This document shows positions 22,799-32,549 of a stretch of 64,000 nt of DNA, in pieces. Each line of letters begins with the position of its first letter. The first letter of the stretch is position 1. Source of the stretch: Primulina eburnea (lineage: Eukaryota; Streptophyta; Magnoliopsida; Lamiales; Gesneriaceae); contig NC_133114.1 in the NCBI RefSeq assembly GCF_022965805.1, positions 3,494,761 through 3,558,760 of the forward strand. The letters are read 5' to 3'. The position numbers and the translations under genes were made by a program. The notes beneath the pieces were generated by a model. That model saw only the letters and a list, made by a program, of their open reading frames with translations. It was not told the DNA's origin and ran no database searches.

Positions 22799-24994
22799 TT
22801 TTCTCCCTCTCTTAGATCTGAGTTCGTCCTCGAACTCACAAACAATCAATTCAGATATATCAGAAGATATATATAATAGAGTTTAAATTAAACCCTCATC
22901 TCAATGAATCCATTCTGAAATCTCTTTCTTGTATCAACCTCTGATTTCAAATCTGGAATAAGACTTCATGAAGTATACTATCATAATACTTCTTAAACTA
23001 ACTCTGACAGAATCAATCTTACTATGTTGTTTATACTCCATCCGTATAAACCAATCACAGTTCATAACAAAACAATACCAGTAATTGTTATCTAATCTGT
23101 TTGGCCAATCAAGGACATATACGGTCTTCAGCTTCAAATACCAATCGTCATCATCTGACGTTAGTTTCTTAAATCGGTTCATTCTGAACTATCTTCATCT
23201 TCCTTCGAATTTTCTTCAAAAGAAATCTGTAGTATTCACTGTATACTGTCTTGTCTATAACTATCTCATCACCCATCTGATAAACTGATAGCTATTGTCA
23301 CGCAGTGATAATAAATTATATCAACTAGTGCTAACATCTAGCACTCTATAACTCTACTAAAATCTTCTAATATCTGAATAAAATATACTCTAACTGTCTG
23401 TCAATCTGTGACAAATCTAAAAGAAAGCTCATGGTATACTCTGTCATAAGTACAAATCACCCGGAAATCACAATCTGATATACTCTATTTCTGTATTCTA
23501 ATTATTCTGACCATTTTTCCTGACATCAATCTGTGTCATTTGATTATGTTTGTACGTCATCTTGTACAAACTAATAAATATAGATTGAACAATCTGTCAA
23601 TCACAATCATATTATATCACAATCTGGAAAGTATTATAGTGATCTCATTATGAAATTCATCGAAATATACTTCCCATGTCTAATTAAAAATATACAAATT
23701 CTGTAATAAATCTTCTGATCTTTATCTTTCGATCTTCATTTATTGGCGATTCAGACATTTCCGTACAAATTCTGCCAACCTTTCAGCATAAATTCTGCCA
23801 TAACCGATTTAATCTGTCTATATCAATATTATCTGCTCAAATATAATACATTCTCAATCATCAAACTGAAAACTGAATCCACTACGGTGCATTTCTGACC
23901 CTATCTGTGATTTCAGATCCGAACTACTGACATAAACAAATCAGTTAATAACATAAATTAAAGAAGAAATACCTACCTGGTATTCTGTTCTGACTGTCGA
24001 TATCAAATTCTGTTGACAATTCTGAAACATTCTGATATTACAAGATAATCATTCTTATACGGTACAAATCACGTATCTGCTACTCTGCTCGATGTTCTGC
24101 TCTGATTATCACATTCAAGTTCTGAACATTCTGATCACATTTCTGAACTGCTGTAATTCTCGAATTCAGCTCTGATTCGATTTGAACTGTATATAATCTC
24201 AACGGTTACAATAATCTATAGCATATACGGATTCAAAACAACAGTAATATCAAATCAAAGACAAATATCAATATCCTATACAGATCTAGTGAGTTCAGTG
24301 AACTAATAAAACAATGATTCCTGGTAAATATCTTCATGTCATTCTGATCAACTGTTATATCTCCTCTGCAAATCAAATATGCTCCTCAGAACAATATAAG
24401 ATGTATCAACTACTGATTTAGAACAATAATAATATTCCGCAGATATAAAGCGACAGTCGAATAAAATAATCTGCCAAATCAGACAAAATACATTTCTGAC
24501 ATTCTGACATTTCTGAACGTTCTGGTCTTTTTGATATCGGTATCTTATCAGTCACTGATCGCAATCTCAACTGTATCAAAATCAATCGGTATACTAACTT
24601 CAGATATCGCATACTCTGAATACAATCTGTTTCAAGCAGGATTCTTATCTGAATGATTTTTGTATACAATCATCACAGTTCTCAGAATATTCAATACACT
24701 CTTCAGATATTCGATTCGATCAATTGAATGCTGCAATTATATTAAAATTTCATAGATATAACAGACATAGAATCATCAGAACATCTCTGAAGATACTGAA
24801 ACACGCCAAAGAGCAACACTAAATCAGATGTGTTAGTACTCTTCTACTGATCTTTCAATTCTTTCAATTCACTCTGTATCATTCTGTACATTCAATGTTA
24901 TTCTATACTGAATTCTAAAACAACAATCAGTATCTGACCTGGATTCAATTCTGAAATCTATCTTTCTGATATAAAGCAAATCTAAAATCTTATC
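22799..24994 (-). mobile_element. Internal region of element B, no coding capacity
   Basis: The polypurine tract is at 22799-22810. The rest is AT-rich, with many short TCTGAT / AATCTG words that make it look internally repetitive. I find no gag, protease or reverse transcriptase motif in any frame. Confidence 0.7.
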
Positions 24995-26966
24995 TGCGGA
25001 AGGTAATGGAATCAATGTATTATACAAATCAGTATAATAATACAAATCTTGTACAACATGTTTCTAGATCAAATTAGTCTAAGGTTTAACTACTAATTTC
25101 AAGTATTAAACCAGGTCTACAATAAGTCTGGAATCACCACTCTAAACTCGTCTTCCCTCATCATCTTCTGACCCCGATCTTGTCCCACCTGTTGTCATGC
25201 ACACATACAAAACAAGACAACAGCCGGATACTCCAGTGAGAATAAATCCCAGTATAAAACATGTAAACATGCATATACATAGAGTAAATCATGAAATATT
25301 CTATCATGAATAAAATTAAAAGCAATAGATTTCATAGTCTGTGAAATTAACTCAAAATAAGCATGCAACTCAAATCAGCTAAACATGCTGCTCAAATTAA
25401 ATCATAAAACATGCTATCATGACTGAAAGCAATAAAAATGGGTTTCATAGTCTATGAAACCACATCCATAAACGCATGCAGTTCTAGTCAAATCATGTCT
25501 AGACTCGACTCAACTATAACTCTAGGGATCCCGGTGTGAATAAGACGATTTATCACCTACCCTCCCAATCGGGGTGACTGTACGTCTTATTCCTAGACTC
25601 CGGCCTGATCTGTATCCACATCTACAATAGGAGACTGATCTTCCCCTAAGCTGTGATATCACCGAACGTCTAGAAGTTTGACTGTTCTGTCAAGACTCCC
25701 TATCTTAAATGTAATGAATAACAATCTCTAACAAAGCATAATCATCTCAAAAGATATGAATATATCATCTATAAACACATCATAATCATATCATAAAATA
25801 AACAACAATAATTCTAGTACGTGATTTTGTTGGGAAACTCAAATGGGATCTTATTTGAGTTGTATCTTCCCGAATATCACATGAATTATACCTTTGTCGT
25901 CCCTGTCTGACGAAGACGATGACCTGTATTCAAATCTGTCCATATCAAATCTGAAATGACAATATCAAATACGCTGTGTCAGTGAATAACTCAATACACA
26001 ATCTGTTCTGATCAATACTCAAATCAGTACGTAATCTGATCAATGTCTGAACAAGATACAATCTAATTCATATCATCGACATCACAATATAATCGAAATC
26101 ATATCTGAATCTGATCAATCTAAATCAACTGATGTTTCGACGACATAACAATACAATCTGAATAACTCCGTCAATCTCAACATCACAGATATAATACTAG
26201 AACTCATAATCAATACTGATACACATCTGATATGAAAATTCAGTGAAATCGACTCCAAAAATCATAACAATTGTATAAACAGTCTACTCGTCAATCTGAC
26301 TTCGATTATACAATACCTACGGTAGTAGAAACACCATATCTGAATCATATTCAGTTCTGGCAACATCATAAATTCAAATCATGTCTAAACGTAACAAAAC
26401 TTACGTCTTTGTGTAGCCCCTAGCAAGAGGAGTACGGTACTGCGTTCAGATTTGAATTCTGATACACGGATTCCTCGAAATCACACTTTATAACAATTGG
26501 AAAACTTTTAAGGAAAAAGGGGAGAGGAACTCTCGGCTTTCTTGTTCTGATTCTGAAGGGAGATGACAATATATATATATAGCTCAATTGCATGTCAAAC
26601 AAGTGGCTAATTCTTTGTTCTGCACGTTGCACCGCGGGTGCGCTCATTACATGACCGCGGGTGCGCTATGCGTACTGATCCTCATCCAAAATTTCCCGAA
26701 GCTTGACCGCGGGTGCGCTTGGTTCTAGACCGTGGGTGCGGTTACCCTACTGTAGCAGCACCGCGGGTGCGGTCTGTCTAGCACCGCGGGTGCGGTCTGG
26801 CTACTGTAAAAATGTCCAACTTACTGCCACTACACTGCGGGTGCAGTCCTTCATTTTAAAAATATTCAATTTTTGCAACATCGTTTCTTCCAGTCTGTTC
26901 TTGCATTTCTTATTCATACTATATAATTCAATTCAAAAGTATCGAACTTAAATCTCGGGCCTTACA
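24995..26966 (-). repeat. 5' LTR of element B, 3'-truncated, with palindrome array at 26628-26855
   Basis: It matches 20807-22798 nearly base for base but lacks the part equivalent to 20714-20806. The array has about seven ACCGCGGGTGCGGT-type units; two units of the other copy are merged into one here by a small deletion. Confidence 0.85.
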
Positions 26967-26971
26967 AAACT

Positions 26972-27169
26972 GGTGACAGTCGGGCTGACGACGTTAAACC
27001 AAGCGTTGTGTGGGAGGCAACCCACAATACATTCGTTTTGTTTATGTTATTTCATTTTAATCTTTTATTTGTAAATTTTAAATTTTCATTATTCGAATAT
27101 TGATTCAATTGTTTTATTTTTGCAGGTGTTTAAAAAAAATAAAAAAATATATATGATGAGGCAGATTTA
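26972..27169 (+). mobile_element. Element 3 resumed: conserved post-pol motif
   Basis: GACGACGTTAAACCAAGCG is followed by TGTGTGGGAGGCAACCCACA, whose TGTGGG and CCCACA arms can pair around AGGCAA. The motif also stands after integrase in element 1 (8868-8913), which marks the missing pol as a deletion or as ancestral absence. Confidence 0.75.
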
Positions 27170-27361
27170 TGCGCGCCACCGCGTGACATCACGCGCAGCA
27201 GTGCGCGCTCAATTATTGCGAGAGGACAGAATGCGCGCGCCACTTCTCGCGCGACTGCGCGCGCCGCGTACATGCTCCCTTTCTACCACCCTACCACCGC
27301 CGCAGCCTATGGATGAGGATGATGAAGATGTTGCGGCCGACAATTTGAGCGACGAGTTCTG
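27168..27361 (+). repeat. Internal GC-rich array of element 3 and tail of its 3'-terminal reading frame
   Basis: 27170-27272 carries GCGCGC / CACCGCGTGACATCACGCGC-type words of the same kind as in this element's LTRs. It is followed by a short frame ending LPPPQPMDEDDEDVAADNLSDEF (split: LPPPQPMDEDDED, then VAADNLSDEF), which matches in place and style the proline-rich, acidic end of the element 1 frame. The body of that frame is missing. Confidence 0.7.
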
Positions 27362-29052
27362 ACACTCGTGCAAAAGGTATGTGTTGTCACGTTTATCTTT
27401 AAAATTATATATTGAGGACAATGCATACTGTAAGTTTGGGGGGACAAATTGCTTTGTGTATTGATTGTTTGAGTAGTTAATTCATTTATTTTCTGCACAA
27501 TAGCTAGAGTTTTCGTATTTAGTAGGAGTCTAGTAGAATTTTTTTTTACTACTTATTATAATTGTCAGGAAGAGTCACGGATAAGTAAAATGTGTAGCCG
27601 ATGATGAAAATGGACTTATGGTCTTGAATTGTATATGTGTTCATGATAACTTGGGAGTCACAATTATTTTGCACTGTCGTGTTATTGATATTATTGATGC
27701 TTAGAGACAAGTTGCAAGCTTGTGATGCTAAATAGACGATAGAGATCTGATTTTTAGTAATTCTTGCATGACATTGATGACATATTTGCAAACACAGAAA
27801 TGACCTAAGCAATCTTTCTCAATGTATTTGGGCCTGTTTCATTGTTATTATCATTCGTTAACCAATTGAGCCTCGAGTAGATTGAGATGCTTGATTTTTC
27901 TTTGTACACCTATCTCATAATCTTTTTTATTGAAAAGTGCATGTGATTGGGTTGTATGAGTTGACCTATGGATTGAAGGAAATCTAGAACTTGCTTGAAC
28001 ACTTTTCGAGGCGAAATACGGATAATATGTGACATATGAATGATTTAGGCAATCTTTGGAACCGTTTGAGCATTTGAGCCTACCAAATCAACATGAAATA
28101 TCCCTAGTGTCCCATTTTGAGTCTATCTAAAAAATCAAGTGGTGTGTGTCTATGCCATACAATTAGGCGCCACTTGTATCTATTCTTCATCCCACAGCAA
28201 CTACCTAATGAAGCTTATACACTTATATCCTACCTAAATTTTGAGAGAAATAAGTTCATTGGTGTTGTAATGATTCCAATACTTCTTGAAAAGAAAAAGA
28301 AAAATTGAATGTGTATAAAGGAGTTGGCAAGGAGAAGAAGAAGAAAAACAATGAAAAGAATGAATCAAAAGTGGTGAAAAAGAAAGAAAATATGGGAAAT
28401 GGAGGATATGATTGGAAAGAAAACAATAAGGGGATGATGAATAAAATGAAAGTAAAGATGATGAAAATTCGATTATTTCTCTCAAATTTTGATTTCCATA
28501 CTTTCTATTGTAACCAAAAGCCATAGCCTAACGCTACAAGCTTACATGACCTATTAACTTTGTCACATTTATCCAATATACTCTTGGAGAAAGTTGTTCA
28601 AATCAAACTTATGGATGCCTGAGAAATAGTTAATGAGTATAGACTTTAATCATATGCATGCAAGCATCTCATTATGTGATTTCATTTTTGGTATATTTGT
28701 GTTGAATATTTATCGAACCAATTACTCACCGATAAAGTCCTAGGTGATATGTGAATGTGAATTTGTATTTTAATGAAATGTGATTCAAACTGAGCCGAGG
28801 ATTTCTTGAATTTGTAAGGCGAATGGGTATGACAACTCTATTTGAGCATTCGATTGGGTTAATGAACATTGACATATCACACACGCATGTGACCCTTGGG
28901 AAATCATGAATCACATTAAACTAGGCAAATTCGGAGATCAATATCACTTTTTGCATATACATGACTATAGTCGTTAGCGTTATTTTTTTCCTTGAGTATT
29001 TGATTTTATTTTATTTTGCTTGGGACTAGCAAAAGTTCAAGTTTGTGAGATT
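27362..29052 (+). other. Non-coding 3' block of element 3
   Basis: It holds TTGAGGACAATGCATA and AAGTTTGGGGGG (27412-27445), then the conserved blocks also seen in elements 1 and C: TTTTCGAGGCGAAATACGG (about 28000), TGATTTAGGCAATCTTTGGA (28042), a purine-rich tract (28285-28455) and AGCCATAGCCTAACGCT (28520). The polypurine tract next to the 3' LTR is degenerate (AAGTTTGTGAGATT). Confidence 0.7.
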
Positions 29053-30356
29053 TGATAAGTGCAAAATTTGCACTTAATTTATATAAGAATCCATATTTAA
29101 TTATGTTAGTTTCAAACGGAATTATGCATTTTTGGTTTTTTTTTTCGTTGTCATTCCGAGAATGGAGAAAAGAGTGCACACGAAACCAAGTAGAGTCAAG
29201 AAAACATAGTGCCATGAAGCCTTCGGCCAGAACCTCGCGCGCAGCCGCGCGCGATGATATGCAAGAAGATCGACAGCAAGGCACGCGCAACCACGCCACT
29301 TCATGCGCGACCGCGCGCACAACGACACAGCACACGAGCAGAGACTCACGCACGACTGCGCGACATCACGCGCAACCGCGCGTGCCGTGCGTCCAGAATC
29401 TTATAAATTGCTGCAAGTTAGGTCAGAATCTGGGGGGTCAGCCGCCGTGAGAGAAATTGACACGCGAGAGCCGTAGAGAACACGCACAAAACAGAAAGAA
29501 GCACAAATAGAGATCACGAAGACGAAGAACAACGAATCTGGGGACGGAGATGTCACTTCTGATTTGTCATCTCTTCTTTCGCTTTCTATATTTTATTGTG
29601 CTGTGATGTCTAAATTGTTGAACATGTCTTGTTTTCACTTGGATTTTGCGATGAACTAATTCTGCAGTCTAGAGAATGATGTAGCCTTGTGGATACGATA
29701 ATTTGACGTGGTTATTTTATATGATCGAATTCATTTTTATTTAATTGTGTTTCTCTGTATTTATTTCAATTGCAATTTACTGGCCATAAATTTTGTATTG
29801 TCTGATTAATTCTATAACTCAGGAGAGGAACTAGGATTGTAGATCATTAGAGACACATCGTTGAATGTTTATATCATTCGGAAGGCGTATAAATTTAGCG
29901 AGGCTTAGGTAAGAACATTGTTTGCACTTATCAATTAAACTTAGATTTTATTAGGAATAATTGAATCAGAAGTTTGATTGATATAATTTATTCATCACTT
30001 GGGAAAGGGGGAATAAAATAATTAAGTGCTCTTGACCATTAAACAAATGGAATTCATGAATATAAATTAAATTGGGAATAATTAGCGTGAAAACTTGGTG
30101 AAATCATTTCTCTAGATATTTTCTCTCATTGTTATTTCTTAACTCGGTGATTAGATTATTTATTTGTTTTCAATTAATTCGTTTAAGTAAACCAAATCTT
30201 TTTTAATTTTTCTAAATAAAGTTGAGACTATTTTAATTACAAACATTGATATAATTTTAGTTTACACTCCTCGTGGGATCAACATTTGTACTTACAACTT
30301 CGTGTTACTATAACTTGACATCGTGCGCTTACGAGCAATCAAAAAAACACGCAACA
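29053..30356 (+). repeat. 3' LTR of element 3, with GC-rich array at 29235-29392
   Basis: It begins TGATAAGTGCAAAATTTGC and ends CACGCAACA. The array holds CGCGCAGCCGCGCGCG and CACGCGCAACCGCGCGTG-type words, better preserved than in the 5' LTR. Confidence 0.9.
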
Positions 30357-31620
30357 ACTTCACAATCGCTCAAGAGTCACGTGTGTGTGAGATATGTAAA
30401 TATTCATTTATCCAATCAAATGCTCAAATAAATTTACAACACTCGTTCGCCTTATAAATTCAAAAGATCGCTAGTTCAGTTCAACTCACACTTCATTTAG
30501 ATTACAAATTCACTTACACAGATCGCATATGACTTTATTGGTGATTATTTGGCTCATAAGGTTTTCAACACATGTATACCAAAATGGATGTCACACAATG
30601 AGATGCTTACATGCAAACGATTTAAGTTCATACTTGCTAACCATGTTTCTCAGGTATCCATAGGCTTGACTTGAACAACTTTTCTCCATTAGTATATTGG
30701 ATAAATGTGACAAGGTTAATAGGTCTTGTAGGCTTATAACATTAGGCTATGGCTCATGGCTACAATAAAAGTTATGGAAATCAAAATTTGAGAGAAATAT
30801 TTGAATTTTCATAATTTTCACTCTCCTTTCATTCACTGTCCCTTATTGTTTTCTTCACAATCATATCCTCCATTTCCCATATTTTTCTTTTTCACCATTT
30901 TTTTGACTCATTCCTTCGATTGTTTTTTTTTTTTTTTTGTCTCTTTTTCAACTCCTTCATGCACATTTAACTTTTTTTTTCTTTTCGAGGAGTATTTGAA
31001 TCATTATAACACCAATGAACTTATTTCTCTCAAAATTAGGTAGGATACTAAGTGTATAAGCTTCATTAGGTAGTTGTTATGTGATGTAGAATAGATATAA
31101 GTGGTGGCTAATTATATGTCATTGACACATACCACTTGATTTTTAATAGGCTCAAAATGGGACACTAGAGATATTTCATGTTCATTTGATAGGCTTGAAG
31201 GCTTAAACAGGTTGCAAAGATTGCCTAAATCATTCATATATCACATATTATCCGTATTTCGCCTCGAAAAGTGTTCAGGCAGGGTTCTAGATTTCCTTCA
31301 ATCCATTAGTCATCTCATATAAACCAATGACATGCATTGTTCAATCAAAATGATAAATGAGATAAGTGCATAAAGAAAAGTCAAGCATCTCAATCAACTC
31401 GAGGCTCAATAGGGCTAACAATGGACAATAAACAAAGAAAACAGACCCAAAGATATTGAGAAAAATTACGTAGATCATCTCTGTATTTGCAAAAGTGTCA
31501 GTTAATGTTATGTGAGAATTACTAGAAATCAGATTTCCGATATCTAATTATCATCACAAGTATGTAAATTGTATTTAAGCATCGATGTTATCAGCAAACA
31601 TGAGTGACTCCCAAGTTAGC
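30357..31620 (-). mobile_element. Element C resumed: non-coding 3' block, truncated
   Basis: In reverse orientation this segment matches the block of element 3 (27600-28900) and of element 1: AGCCATAGCCTAATG near 30745, the pyrimidine side of the purine tract at 30800-30990, CGAAATACGG near 31255 and the GGGAGTCACTC region near 31600. Homology ends about 31620, and no coding part or 5' LTR of element C is in the window. Confidence 0.75.
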
Positions 31621-32549
31621 AATAATAATTTTTCATGAGTGACACAAATAATTATTAATAATCAATATTAATTTACAAATGATCCATTCTGATATAAAAT
31701 TGACTATGTATAATATGTATTTTTTAAAAAAACTGAGAAAGTTAAACAAAATACGCAAGAGTTAAAAGTTAACAAAATCACAATTGATATTTAACTTAAT
31801 AACAAGATTAGTGGTTTTATTTTAATATTATTATGATAATTTATTTAATTAAGAGAATTTCGTTTGACAACCGTTTGTCTATATGTGCTCCATTTAAGTA
31901 CATTGTGTTTTTTATTTCGATTTTCATAAAATTCACTATTATGTTATTTTTAGTTTTATTGTTTTTCCATCTAGAATTATATTTGAACGAAAATTATATT
32001 TGTTAATTTGAGATAACTGTCATTATTTCATAATAACGCGGATAAAAAAAGTCATATAAATAAATGAATATATATAATATATAGTTACGATGTATTTAGA
32101 TTCATAAATGTTCATAAACAAGATGTTCAAACAATTTTAAACATCATCCAAATCTCGTGATTATATTTTTATTATTAATTATCCACGTGAACATCGTGAA
32201 CATTGTATACAGGAAGGGGAAAAAATGGAAACTTTTTGAAAAAGCACACAAGGCAACTAGTAACCAAAAACAGCTAGATTTGTGAGGACTCCGATTAATT
32301 TATTCAAATACTTTGGGAATATTTCAAGATCTTCACTCTCACTCTCACTCACTCTCACTCTCACACTTACACTACTTAATTACTTATCCGCAATCGAGCT
32401 GGAACAAGATCGTCACTTGCTTTGCTGTCTACTGTTCTGCATAGTTATTGTGTGTAGATTTTGCTTCGATTGGTGTGCTGAAAAAATATGCTGTGATGAT
32501 TGATTGATTGGTTAGTCAGTTCTCGTTTGGTGGAAGCGAGAATCATATT
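31621..32549. promoter_or_regulatory. AT-rich upstream region and CT-rich 5' leader of the ceramide synthase gene
   Basis: 31621-32270 is AT-rich with no gene seen. A CT-rich tract of CACTCT repeats (32331-32368), typical of plant 5' leaders, precedes the start codon by about 180 bp. The transcription start cannot be fixed from sequence. Confidence 0.45.

Larger units (their letters stand above)
20714..26966 (-). mobile_element. Element B: non-coding chromovirus-like LTR element
   Basis: The exact 5-bp duplication AAACT flanks it (20709-20713 and 26967-26971), and the ends are TG...CA. On the minus strand the LTR begins TGTAAGGCCCGAGA. Just upstream of the 3' LTR stands GAGGACGAACTC, then a purine-rich AGAGAGGGAGAAAA, the usual end of chromovirus-type Ty3/gypsy elements. 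The 2.2-kb internal part holds no gag or pol. The 5' LTR lacks its last about 93 bp and no primer site is visible, so a deletion removed that junction and probably the coding region. Confidence 0.85.
17245..30356 (+). mobile_element. Element 3: gag-protease-only Athila-like retrotransposon
   Basis: The ends are flanked by ACTTC (17240-17244 and 30357-30361), with LTRs of about 1.30 kb. Between them are a tRNA-Asp-like primer site, a degenerate gag, a protease, a post-pol motif, a palindrome array, the tail of the 3'-terminal reading frame and the long non-coding 3' block. Once the nested element B (20714-26966) is removed, the end of the protease joins the post-pol motif directly, so reverse transcriptase, RNase H and integrase are missing. 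With its duplication intact, the element presumably moved with enzymes from a relative such as element 1. Confidence 0.9.

Noticed and set aside
22512..22886. 124-codon frame in the LTR of element B
   Set aside because: Its first half is a translation of the ACCGCGGGTGCGGT array and it runs across the LTR border.
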